Source: Bacillota bacterium (GTDB lineage: Bacteria > Bacillota > Clostridia > Acetivibrionales > DSM-1351). Taken from it: 64,000 nt of DNA. Shown here piece by piece: positions 44,104 to 52,282 of the stretch (position 1 is its first letter; each line of letters begins with the position of its first letter). Under the pieces are notes generated by a model, which was not told where the DNA came from, ran no database searches, and worked only from the letters and a program-made list of their open reading frames with translations. Made by a program: the position numbers and the translations under genes. The stretch lies in assembly GCA_023439045.1 (NCBI GenBank), contig JAEXOY010000020.1, positions 1 to 64,000 on the forward strand, read 5' to 3'.

Positions 44104-45363
44104 TTGCATTTTTGACATAGCTTTAGATATATAAATAAATCCCATACATATCGTTAATACAGCTAAAATGCCTACTCCACCCAACAGTATGTTTTGAGGT
44201 GATGGGCAAAAAAATGCTGGTGTTGAATTGGGATTTATAGTACATACACTCATTGCGGTTACTAGCTTTTCTTTGAATACTGAGCACCCGACAAAGGTAT
44301 ATATTGCTGCTAAAATTCCTTGGAGCATTTTACCTGCAAGGTAAGGGACAACACTGATATCTGTTTGACTTGTTATACTCATTACCTGTGTGTGCACTGA
44401 AAAACCAGCCCAGCCAATTACTAAGCTTGTCAGGCATAGCTTTATAGTCAGTGAGGAAGTAGTATCTGATGTTATAATATTTGTACCTGAAGTTATCTCT
44501 AATAGCCCACATAAAGTACCTTCTACCAATTTGGCTGAACAACCTGTTATATGGTACAAGAGGCTGCTTATTTTACCAGTGACCCCACTATTTATCAGGA
44601 TATTAATTATTACAGAGAAGAATATAATAAAACCTCCAATATTTAAGATTGTCAGTACTGAGTTTTTTATTGCATCTCCAAAAAGAATTGTTGCATTTAT
44701 CTTTGAATTAGCAAGATACCTCATTTCCTTCTTTAACATTGCAAGCATGCTTCTTTTATTATTTCTTAAAGTTTTTTCTTTTGTCTTTTTAAAGAAACTC
44801 AAAATTATTCCTACTGTCAGGCAGGCAAGAATATGACAGGCATACAAAATGTAGCCTATTACTGGTATACCATACATGCCTACCCCAACAGCGCCCATAA
44901 TAAATAATGGACCCGAGTTATTTGTGAAGGTCAATAGTCTTTCTGCTTCTATCTTTGATATCATGCCATCTTTATATAGGTCTGTGGTAATACTTGCACC
45001 CACTGGGTAACCGCTTGTTATACCCATAGCGAGTGCAAGAGAACCAGTTCCGGCAACATTGAATACCGGACGCATAACAGGGTCAAGCAATACACCTACT
45101 ACTCTTATAAATCCGGATTTGCTCAAAATATATGAGGCAACAAAAAAAGGGAATAAGGAAGGGAATACTATATCCAGCCAAAGTCTTATTCCTCTAAGCG
45201 CTGAAGCTACTGATACTTTTGGGTAGGCAATCAAACAACCTATAAAAATAGCTGCTAATATTGGAAGCAATGTTAGTTTCAAATATATAGTGTAAGATTT
45301 TTTCTGTAGTAACCAAAATAGTAGTGCGATAGCACATAAACATGAAAGAAGTACTATATTCAT
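44095..45363 (-). CDS. ylbJ: Sporulation integral membrane protein YlbJ
   Basis: A 422-residue polytopic protein with two nucleoside-recognition/Gate-type regions. Recognisable stretches are RLWLDIVFPSLFPFFVASYI, TSGYPVGASITTDLY and GLLEITSGTN. About eight to ten helices. YlbJ is needed for normal spore cortex/heat resistance in B. subtilis and lies beside coaD there too. I start at ATG 45363, giving the usual length; a longer form to 45456 has no ribosome site on the minus strand. It overlaps the coiled-coil gene by 9 bp, convergently. Confidence 0.9.
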   Translation of the reverse strand: MNIVLLSCLCAIALLFWLLQKKSYTIYLKLTLLPILAAIFIGCLIAYPKVSVASALRGIRLWLDIVFPSLFPFFVASYILSKSGFIRVVGVLLDPVMRPVFNVAGTGSLALAMGITSGYPVGASITTDLYKDGMISKIEAERLLTFTNNSGPLFIMGAVGVGMYGIPVIGYILYACHILACLTVGIILSFFKKTKEKTLRNNKRSMLAMLKKEMRYLANSKINATILFGDAIKNSVLTILNIGGFIIFFSVIINILINSGVTGKISSLLYHITGCSAKLVEGTLCGLLEITSGTNIITSDTTSSLTIKLCLTSLVIGWAGFSVHTQVMSITSQTDISVVPYLAGKMLQGILAAIYTFVGCSVFKEKLVTAMSVCTINPNSTPAFFCPSPQNILLGGVGILAVLTICMGFIYISKAMSKMQLL

Positions 45364-45494
45364 ATAGGTCCATCTAATACGAATTATCCATTTAAAATAT
45401 ATAAAATTTTGGTTTAAAATATAACTAGGAAAGTGTAATAATAGATAACTAAGCATTAAAGAAGAGAATGATTTAAAAAAAGGAGGAATGTATT

Positions 45495-45644
45495 GTGTAT
45501 GTACTGGGATTGACAGAGAGGGAGAAGACTACACTTGTTACATTACTTATAAATGAAATCGTAAAAAATAATAGCAAAAACGATAATGTCCATGTTGTAC
45601 TAGAAATGGAAAAAATAATCGAAAAAATTGAGAGATCTTTTTAA
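45495..45644 (+). CDS. 49-residue hypothetical protein
   Basis: GTG 45495 follows AAAGGAGGA by seven bases. The peptide begins MYVLGLTEREKTTLVTLL, then INEIVKNNSKNDN, and ends in a charged helix EKIIEKIERSF. It reads like a small helical protein, with leucine-rich first half, and has a strong terminator right after it. I do not recognise the family. An in-frame-looking ATG at 45499 is in another frame. Confidence 0.6.
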   Translation: MYVLGLTEREKTTLVTLLINEIVKNNSKNDNVHVVLEMEKIIEKIERSF

Positions 45645-45653
45645 ATATAGAGT

Positions 45654-45690
45654 AAAGAGGCTATCGTAAATTTACGGTAGCCTCTTTTTT
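45654..45690. terminator. Bidirectional terminator between small ORF and ilvE
   Basis: AAAGAGGCTATCGTAAA and TTTACGGTAGCCTCTTTT pair almost perfectly, with T-runs on both strands. It serves the plus-strand 49-aa gene and probably the minus-strand ilvE. Confidence 0.9.
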
Positions 45691-45735
45691 ATTAAAATCA
45701 TTAACTAAATTGTCTTTAAATTTTAGTATAAAAAA

Positions 45736-46800
45736 TTAATCAACCTTTGTGGTCCATCCGTAGGTATCTTCAAGCTCCCCACTCTGAATACCAGTAATGC
45801 AGTTATAAACCTTAGTAGCCGTGTCACCAATCTTACCATTATTTACAGAGATAACATTACCATCCCAACTGAATTCACCAATTGGGGATATAACAGCAGC
45901 TGTGCCAGTACCGAATGCTTCATCAAGCTTGCCAGCAGCGTGCGCATCGTAAATCTCCTGGATTGTAATTCTACGTTCAGTAACCTTTACACCCATATCT
46001 CTGAGTAATTCGATGGTAGACATACGTGTAATGCCTGGCAGTATTGTTCCTTCTAAAGATGGTGTGATAACTTCTCCGTCAATCTTGAAGAATACATTCA
46101 TTGTTCCAACTTCTTCAATATACTTCTTTTCAACTCCATCAAGCCAAAGTACCTGAGTATATCCATTGTGCTTAGCTTCAACCTGTGCCTTAAGGCTTGC
46201 AGCATAGTTAGCAACAGTCTTTGCAAATCCAAGGCCACCTCGCACTGCACGAACGTAGTTGCTTTCTACATAGATTTTAACTGGATTGATGCCCTCTTTG
46301 TAATAAGCTCCAACAGGTGAAAGAATAACAATAAACTGATAAGTATCAGAAGGTCTTACTCCCAGATATGGATCAGTTGCTATAATAAATGGCCTGATAT
46401 AAAGTGAAGTACCAGGAGCACTTGGTATCCAATCCATATCAACCTTAACAAGTTCCTTAATAGCCTTAACTCCAAAATCAACATCTATAGGTGGAATGCA
46501 CAGCCTGTCATTTGAAGTATTAACTCTCTGCATGTTCTTTTCAGGTCTGAATAAAAGGATATCATTATTCTTGGTTTTATATGCTTTTAATCCCTCAAAT
46601 ATAGCTTGACCATAGTGCAGTACCATGCTAGCAGGATCTAACTGTAATGGTGCATAAGGTATAATTCTTGCGTCATGCCAGCCTTTTCCCTCAGTATAAT
46701 CCATGATAAACATATGGTCAGTAAAATGCTGTCCGAAGCCGAGATTGTTTTGATCCGGTCTTTGCTTTGGATGTTGTGTTTTAGTAATAGAAATATTCAT
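45736..46800 (-). CDS. ilvE: Branched-chain amino acid aminotransferase
   Basis: PLP fold-type IV enzyme for the last step of Val/Leu/Ile synthesis. The 354-residue (type II) length is typical. GQAIFEGLKAYK, the RPFIIATDPYLGVRPSD region, the catalytic-Lys region GGLGFAKTVANYAAS and the conserved EVGTMNVFFKIDG are present. ATG 46800 is chosen (MNISITKTQ); an extension to 46848 is unlike the family. I found no T-box features in the leader. Confidence 0.95.
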   Translation of the reverse strand: MNISITKTQHPKQRPDQNNLGFGQHFTDHMFIMDYTEGKGWHDARIIPYAPLQLDPASMVLHYGQAIFEGLKAYKTKNNDILLFRPEKNMQRVNTSNDRLCIPPIDVDFGVKAIKELVKVDMDWIPSAPGTSLYIRPFIIATDPYLGVRPSDTYQFIVILSPVGAYYKEGINPVKIYVESNYVRAVRGGLGFAKTVANYAASLKAQVEAKHNGYTQVLWLDGVEKKYIEEVGTMNVFFKIDGEVITPSLEGTILPGITRMSTIELLRDMGVKVTERRITIQEIYDAHAAGKLDEAFGTGTAAVISPIGEFSWDGNVISVNNGKIGDTATKVYNCITGIQSGELEDTYGWTTKVD

Positions 46801-46959
46801 TGCTTTCAGGACCCCTTTCAATATATGTATTATAATATTATTATTCAATAGAATTCATACAGGTCTATTATGCCTCTTTTTGATAAAAAAGTCTAGAGTG
46901 AGCGGTAATTTATAATTTCCAAATTTTTTTATCTATACTTTTTATTACTAAAGTATTGT

Positions 46960-47083
46960 TTTATTATTAACAAAGGTGGTATATTTATTATTAACAAAGG
47001 CAGTATTTTATTTTTAATAAAGTTTAAATAATTATTAAATGTACGATATTTACTTTTAATAGAGGTTGTATATTTTAAATCAA
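46960..47083 (+). repeat. 24-bp degenerate tandem repeat upstream of the TM1266-type gene
   Basis: TTTATTATTAACAAAGGTGG at 46960 recurs as TTTATTATTAACAAAGGCAG at 46984, then as weaker copies near 47008 and 47060 (TTTACTTTTAATAGAGGTTG). It ends at the possible leader of the next gene. Confidence 0.75.
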
Positions 47084-47117
47084 TTTGACTGTACAAATAA
47101 TGAGACTCGAGGTCATT

Positions 47118-47369
47118 ATGGAGGCAAATACTAGAATTGCAATAATAGGAATAATCATTAGTGAAAGAAAAGATGCTGCAAAGAAGGTAAATGAAATTCT
47201 AAGCAATTACGGAGATATTATTGTGGGGAGGATGGGACTGCCTTATAAGGATAGAGGGATATCGGTTCTATCAATTATTGTGGATGGCTCAAATGACCAA
47301 ATTGGAGCTATCTCAGGTAAACTTGGCAACATAAGCGGGGTAAAGGCAAAGGTTGTAGCAGTTAGCTAG
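47118..47369 (+). CDS. TM1266-type iron-only hydrogenase system regulator
   Basis: An 83-residue ACT/ferredoxin-like fold protein. RIAIIGIII, YGDIIVGRMGLPYKDRGISV and ISGKLGNISGVKAKVV match the small family found beside [FeFe]-hydrogenase maturation genes. None of those genes are in this window. ATG 47118 has GAGGT ahead; an in-frame extension to 47085 exists. Ligand and targets are unknown. Confidence 0.8.
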   Translation: MEANTRIAIIGIIISERKDAAKKVNEILSNYGDIIVGRMGLPYKDRGISVLSIIVDGSNDQIGAISGKLGNISGVKAKVVAVS

Positions 47370-47469
47370 ATGCTAAATTCTTTGGTTGTAAATTAGATAA
47401 GAATTATTATCTTTTTTCTAAGGTCTAGGGTAATCAAAATCTAAAGCCGAGGAAATGTAAAATAATAAA

Positions 47470-47563
47470 CCTAACGCACAAAGAGCTATTCTTAACGAAG
47501 GGGGAATGTAATATGAAAGATGTATTTACGTAACTCTTTGCTATTTAGGGCAGGAGTTTTTTT
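47470..47563 (+). promoter_or_regulatory. Candidate structured leader with six-codon ORF
   Basis: CCTAA (47470) and CAAAGAG (47479) pair with CTCTTTG (47534) and TTAGG (47545), closing a large loop. In the loop GAAGGGGGAATG precedes ATG 47513, which reads six codons (M-K-D-V-F-T) to a TAA at 47531. GCAGGAG and seven T follow. It lies 190 bases ahead of the ECF S-component gene and could be an attenuator or riboswitch-like leader. It matches no class I recognise. Confidence 0.4.
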
Positions 47564-47565
47564 AC

Positions 47566-47665
47566 GCACATGTTTTGAGTACATATCTGTAGTACACATT
47601 TGAGGTACATATTTTAAGTAATACTTTGAAGTACATATTTTGAGTAAGCTTTGAAGCACACATTT
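47566..47665 (+). repeat. Tandem repeat upstream of the ECF gene
   Basis: Degenerate 17-19 bp units with the core TTTGAAGTACATATTTTGAG repeat about five or six times between 47566 and 47665. No ORF. Confidence 0.75.
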
Positions 47666-47747
47666 TGTCTAAATATTTCAATTGTACTTTTGGAGATGTA
47701 AAAATCATCTAGACACTTAATAACATTTTTATGAGGAGTATGATTTT

Positions 47748-48290
47748 ATGAATAAAGCGAGAATTCAATTTTTAACTAGAACGGGTGTCCTTTTAGCAGT
47801 AGTTGTGGTAGTACAGATGTTAGGAAGATTAATTCCGGGAACCTTCAGCAATTTTATAGTCGGACCTTTGGTAAATATGTGTCTGATTCTTGCAGCAATG
47901 TCTGCCGGCATTTGGGGTGGGGTAACCATAGCGGTACTTTCTCCATTTACATCACTAATTAACAATCATGCGCCAATTGCGGCAGCACTCTTACCATTTG
48001 CACCTTTTATTGCGTTAGCCAATGTAATTCTTGTAGTATGTGTATACTATATGTACAACAAGAATATGTATGTTGGCGTCATATCCGGAGCTGTGCTAAA
48101 ATTTGGCTTGTTGTATGGAGCAATTAATCTCTTCTTGAACCTATTTGATTTTCCAAAGTTTGCAGAAAAATTACTAGCAATGTTTAGCTGGCCGCAATTA
48201 ATTACAGCACTAATTGGAGGGTTCATTGCATTGCCAGTAGTAATACAGTTAAAGAAATATGACAAGAGTAAAAGTAGTTCTGATATGTAA
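47748..48290 (+). CDS. ECF transporter S component
   Basis: A 180-residue membrane protein with about six helices, the usual size for a substrate-binding S unit of energy-coupling-factor importers. LTRTGVLLAVVVVVQMLGRL at the start and GIWGGVTIAVLSPF fit the family. GAGGAG lies ahead of ATG 47748. The vitamin or metal it binds cannot be told; no ATPase or T unit is adjacent, so it probably shares a general ECF module. Confidence 0.8.
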   Translation: MNKARIQFLTRTGVLLAVVVVVQMLGRLIPGTFSNFIVGPLVNMCLILAAMSAGIWGGVTIAVLSPFTSLINNHAPIAAALLPFAPFIALANVILVVCVYYMYNKNMYVGVISGAVLKFGLLYGAINLFLNLFDFPKFAEKLLAMFSWPQLITALIGGFIALPVVIQLKKYDKSKSSSDM

Positions 48291-48321
48291 TTAAATACAA
48301 AATAATTTATAATGCTAGATA

Positions 48322-48374
48322 AAAATTCCAGCAGTACACTAACAAGAGGGTAGTGTACTGCTGGAATTTTTTTT
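48322..48374 (+). terminator. Very strong terminator after the ECF gene
   Basis: AATTCCAGCAGTACACTA and TAGTGTACTGCTGGAATT make a perfect 18-bp stem ending in eight T. Confidence 0.96.
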
Positions 48375-48394
48375 GTGCCCTAAAGAAGGCCAGT

Positions 48395-48490
48395 GTCCAT
48401 AGCAATAGCAGTGCCTAGCAAAGGCAGGCCCCCGGCGAAGGCAGGACCCCAGCTAAGGCAGGACCCATAGCCCCTAGCAAAGGCAGCATT
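48395..48490 (+). repeat. GC-rich tandem repeat
   Basis: In an otherwise AT-rich region, units such as AGCAAAGGCAGGCCCC, GCGAAGGCAGGACCCC and AGCTAAGGCAGGACCC follow one another, and AGCAAAGGCAG recurs at the end. The AAGGCAGG core appears three times, 17-18 bases apart, plus a fourth partial copy. The remaining gap to 48626 shows nothing I can support. Confidence 0.8.
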
Positions 48491-48626
48491 TGTATTTCTC
48501 GCTTTATCATAGGATTCTATATCGTTTTAAGAGTAGCGTGTAGATAAATATTACGTATAATTATAATACTGTATCATAATTATTAGTCTTTGGCTGCTAC
48601 TCGATATGTATGGTTAATGGGTAATA

Positions 48627-48974
48627 TTAGTTGCTTCGGACTGCTATTAAGTAACCATCTTTTGTTCTAACAGCAATCTTTCGATAGTCATCAATGTCTT
48701 TAATGGAATACAATTCAAAGCTAATACCCAAATTGCCATGAAAAGAAATAATTCCAATTTTCTTTTCAATATCTTTGGTTGTTTTGTTTGTTACATCATA
48801 ACTATATCCACCATAGTTAAGAACTAATTCTTTTGTCCAAGAAGGTATTGGTATATTGTCATTATTTTGTGAATTGCTTGATACCTGTATATTAGTACTA
48901 ATCGATGCGGTTGTATTACTGCAACTAGATAAAATAAGAATTGAAATCATTAATATTATTATAAGCTTTTTCAA
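48627..48974 (-). CDS. Small lipoprotein of unknown function
   Basis: A 115-residue predicted lipoprotein. MKKLIIILMISILILSSCSN has a lipobox (L-S-S-C), so the Cys near residue 18 is probably lipidated. Thr/Ser/Asn-rich linker, then about 70 residues with NYGGYSYDVTNKTTKD. TTG 48974 has AGGAGG ahead on the minus strand. No recognised domain. Confidence 0.7.
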   Translation of the reverse strand: MKKLIIILMISILILSSCSNTTASISTNIQVSSNSQNNDNIPIPSWTKELVLNYGGYSYDVTNKTTKDIEKKIGIISFHGNLGISFELYSIKDIDDYRKIAVRTKDGYLIAVRSN

Positions 48975-49246
48975 TTTTTCATCCTCCTTTCTGAAACAAA
49001 CTCAAATTATCTTTTGATAATGTATATAGAGAATGGGAATATATGTTAATTATATTATTATTATTTTGCATAATTTGTCACAACGTTGCTGGCTGCATAA
49101 CCATAAATCAAGCATGTCTTCTCGTTGGCGCAATAGTGCCTTTTAGTCTTATTCTTGTGATACTTAACAGCACGGTGTTGTTCAATTAATATTTGACCAC
49201 TTACAACTGAAATCTACTTTTTAATTTAAGGCTGCGTGGAAAATAA
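48975..49246 (+). other. Intergenic region between lipoprotein and MocR genes
   Basis: The gap between the divergent lipoprotein and MocR genes is 371 bases in all. Its promoter-distal part (48975-49246) is AT-rich with no ORF; its MocR-proximal part carries the operators listed next. Confidence 0.5.
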
Positions 49247-49326
49247 ATTGGATGGCCCCAATTTATTTAAATTGGTGGTTAAAATATGGAATATAAGATA
49301 GTATAATAGTATTGGATGGTACCAAT
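49247..49326 (+). promoter_or_regulatory. MocR operator pair bracketing a promoter
   Basis: ATTGGATGGCCCCAAT (49247-49262) and ATTGGATGGTACCAAT (49311-49326) are nearly identical, each with inverted ATTGG/CCAAT ends, 64 bases apart centre to centre. A third half-site AATTGGTGG lies at about 49270. TATAAT at 49302-49307 sits between them. This is the layout expected for autoregulation by the MocR protein encoded just downstream; binding is inference. Confidence 0.7.
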
Positions 49327-49345
49327 TCAAAGGAAGGTGATAATA

Positions 49346-50875
49346 ATGAATAACATTATTATTGATAGAAATTCAAATGTTCCAATATACATACAGATAA
49401 AAAAACAGCTGGAAAGTATGATATTAAACGGCGAACTGCCGCACAATCATGTACTTCCTCCTGAAAGAAGCTTGAGTCAACACCTGGGGGTAAATCGCAC
49501 TACTGTTATAAAGGCATACATGGAGTTAAAAGCCGATGGACTTGTTGAATCTAGGGTAGGTAGCGGTACTGTTGTATTGTCACAGCTGTCTAAGGATGTG
49601 AAGACATCAAAGAATACATATATTCCTCCGGTGAGATGGAACCAACTAGAAAGCAGGGTATTCTCTCGGCAGGGGGACGATGCGGTAAACCAATTGATAT
49701 CCGATTTTACCCGAGACAAAATGATATTGTTTGCTGCTGGTATTTCGCCTTATGAATACAATGACATAGAGCTTTTTAGAAGTGTATGTGACAGTGTCAT
49801 AACCAAATACCGTGAAAAGACCTTTATGCCTTCGCCGGTGGATGGACATAGTGAATTGAAAAACGCTGTTAAAACTCACCTTAAACATAAGGGGATAGTC
49901 ACTCATAATAAAAATATGATGATTACAACAGGTTCACAACAATCTATTGAATTTATTGCTCGTTTTTTGATTGAACCAGGTGATGTTGTTCTCATGGAAG
50001 AGCCTACATATGTGGGTGCCATACAGGCATTTGAAAGCTATGGAGCACGAATAATAGGCATTCCAATAGAGCAGGACGGCATGAAGATGGATATACTTGA
50101 AGGGTGCTTATTAAAATACAGACCCAAATTCATCTATACCCAACCAAGCTTCCAAAATCCAAGTGGTATTACCATGAGCTTGGAGAAAAGAAAGGAGCTG
50201 CTTAGATTATCATATATGTACAACGTTCCTATTCTTGAGGACGACGCTTACTCCGAGCTCAACTATGGAAGGCTATCACTCCCTTCTCTAAAAAGTATGG
50301 ATAGCAATGACTATGTTATTTATATCAGCTCATTTTCAAAAACTGTATCCTTTAGCTTAAGGATTGGATTTATTGTTGCAGCAGAGATGGTTATAGGTCG
50401 CTTTATAAGGTATAAGCAGAATTGCGATATACAGACCAGTACACTTAACCAGCTGATTATCAGTGAGTTTATATCACAGGGCCATTTTGCCAAGCATATT
50501 GACACAATACGCAAACGATATGTAGAAAAGCGCAATTTGGTTGCCGAGCTGTTGACTGCGAGGGAGCAAGAATTGGGATATTCCTTTAATATGCCTGAGG
50601 GTGGGTACTTTATCTGGCTTCAGCTACCCAAAAGAGTACCTGCAAGAGAATTTGTCAAGGAACTTTCTCAAAGAGGTGTGGGTGTCACCTGTGGGGATAT
50701 TTTTTATCCGCAATACAGCCTTGAGAGTAATAATATTAGGCTGAATTTTACCTATCCCGAAAAACAGGATATTAAAAGGGGAATTGCTTTACTTCAGGAT
50801 TGTATTGCTAACTTTACAGTTAAAAAGAGTGCGGCGGTATATGGCAATCTCGCAGGGGTCAATCCATTTATATAG
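49346..50875 (+). CDS. MocR/PdxR-type regulator with aminotransferase domain
   Basis: A 509-residue fusion of a GntR winged helix (about 1-75: PIYIQIKKQLESMILNGELP, SQHLGVNRTTVIKAYMEL) and a fold-type I aminotransferase-like domain (about 110-490), with the PLP lysine in SSFSKTVSFSLRIG. ATG 49346 has AAGGAAGG ahead; a longer start at 49316 lies in the operator. It may control the aminotransferase gene that follows. Ligand unknown. Confidence 0.9.
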   Translation: MNNIIIDRNSNVPIYIQIKKQLESMILNGELPHNHVLPPERSLSQHLGVNRTTVIKAYMELKADGLVESRVGSGTVVLSQLSKDVKTSKNTYIPPVRWNQLESRVFSRQGDDAVNQLISDFTRDKMILFAAGISPYEYNDIELFRSVCDSVITKYREKTFMPSPVDGHSELKNAVKTHLKHKGIVTHNKNMMITTGSQQSIEFIARFLIEPGDVVLMEEPTYVGAIQAFESYGARIIGIPIEQDGMKMDILEGCLLKYRPKFIYTQPSFQNPSGITMSLEKRKELLRLSYMYNVPILEDDAYSELNYGRLSLPSLKSMDSNDYVIYISSFSKTVSFSLRIGFIVAAEMVIGRFIRYKQNCDIQTSTLNQLIISEFISQGHFAKHIDTIRKRYVEKRNLVAELLTAREQELGYSFNMPEGGYFIWLQLPKRVPAREFVKELSQRGVGVTCGDIFYPQYSLESNNIRLNFTYPEKQDIKRGIALLQDCIANFTVKKSAAVYGNLAGVNPFI

Positions 50876-50967
50876 TGAGCAAATTCAGGTGGTAGGTCAA
50901 TATTACTAAAGGTCAAATCATTTTTATAGATTAGTATATGGTTAAACAGAATATAGGGAGGTTAATT

Positions 50968-52152
50968 ATGCAAACTAAATTTTCAAAAAGAACAAATACA
51001 GTGCAAGCATCCGAAGTAAGGGAATTATTAAAATTAACACAAACAAGGGAAATAATTTCTTTTGGGGGAGGATTGCCTGCAGAGGAGACCTTTCCTGTTT
51101 GTGAAATGCTTGAAATATCCAAGGAGGTAATTGAGAGCTGTGGCGTACAATCAATGCAGTATGCAGCTTCAGAAGGATATGTACCATTAATCAATGCAGT
51201 TGCCAAACTGATGAAGCAAAAGGGAATAGAAGCAGATATTTCAGAAATACTTATTACAACAGGCTCGCAGCAAGGGCTTGATTTAGCTGCAAAGGTATTA
51301 ATAGATGAAGGCGATGTAATTATGTGTGAAAGTCCAACATACTTATCTGCTATAAATGCTTTTAAACCATTCTTTCCTCAATTCTGTGAGATTATGATGG
51401 ACGAGAAAGGGCTATTACCAGAAGACCTAGAAACAAAGCTAAAAGAAAATCCACAAACCAAGTTCCTCTATACTATTCCTGATTTTCAGAATCCTACTGG
51501 ACGTCAAATGTCCATTGAGAGGCGTAAAAGGGTAATAGAGCTTGCAAATAAGTATGATATTATTGTAATCGAGGATAACCCTTACGGAGAGCTTTGCTAT
51601 GACAATAACCAAATGCCTCCCATCAAAAGTTTTGATACAGAGGGAAGGGTAATATACCTAAGCACCTTCTCTAAGACCGTCTGTCCGGGTTTCAGAATTG
51701 GATGGGTATGCGCAAAGTATGAAATACTGAACAAGTTTATTCTTTTTAAGCAGGGAACGGATTTACATTCTAATATTTTCTCACAAATCCAGATAGCTAA
51801 ATATTTAGAAAAATACGACTACCAGAAGCATATTGAGCACAATATCGATATTTATCGAAGCAGAAGGGATGCAATGATAAATGAGATCAAGAGAAGCTTT
51901 CCAAAGTCTGTGAAGTACACCTGTCCATCAGGAGGACTATTTTTGTGGGTTACCCTGCCTGAGGATATTAATTCGCGTGAGCTATTGCCAAAAGCATTAG
52001 ATAGAGGGGTTGCGTTTGTATCGGGAGAGGCATTTTATCCGAACGGAGGCCATAAGAATACAATGAGATTAAACTTTTCCGGTGTTAGAGAGGATAAAAT
52101 CACCAAGGGCATAGCTATAATAGGACAGCTACTGCACGATGAGCTCCAATAA
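50968..52152 (+). CDS. PLP-dependent aminotransferase (class I/II)
   Basis: A 394-residue fold-type I aminotransferase close to the 2-aminoadipate/aromatic group. TGSQQGLDLAAKVLIDEGD, IPDFQNPTG, VIEDNPYGEL and the PLP lysine in YLSTFSKTVCPGFRIGWV are intact. ATG 50968 has AGGGAGG ahead; the extension to 50938 is unsupported. It probably acts with the MocR gene next to it. Substrate not determinable here. Confidence 0.88.
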   Translation: MQTKFSKRTNTVQASEVRELLKLTQTREIISFGGGLPAEETFPVCEMLEISKEVIESCGVQSMQYAASEGYVPLINAVAKLMKQKGIEADISEILITTGSQQGLDLAAKVLIDEGDVIMCESPTYLSAINAFKPFFPQFCEIMMDEKGLLPEDLETKLKENPQTKFLYTIPDFQNPTGRQMSIERRKRVIELANKYDIIVIEDNPYGELCYDNNQMPPIKSFDTEGRVIYLSTFSKTVCPGFRIGWVCAKYEILNKFILFKQGTDLHSNIFSQIQIAKYLEKYDYQKHIEHNIDIYRSRRDAMINEIKRSFPKSVKYTCPSGGLFLWVTLPEDINSRELLPKALDRGVAFVSGEAFYPNGGHKNTMRLNFSGVREDKITKGIAIIGQLLHDELQ

Positions 52153-52282
52153 CTTACTTAAAATAAGTAACTGTAGTAACCAAATAAGTGCACATGTAAA
52201 CAATCAAATGAGTAAACATGTTCAGGCTATGTACATACCATATAGTATCTATTCAAATTTAGTTTATGTTGAGGATTAATAT

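Noticed and set aside
44390..44836. 148-codon plus-strand frame opposite ylbJ
   Set aside because: Antisense to the recognisable ylbJ; composition and position mark it as a shadow.
46801..47084. T-box or other amino-acid leader ahead of ilvE
   Set aside because: No T-box sequence, no specifier loop pattern and no terminator/antiterminator pair could be found on the minus strand.
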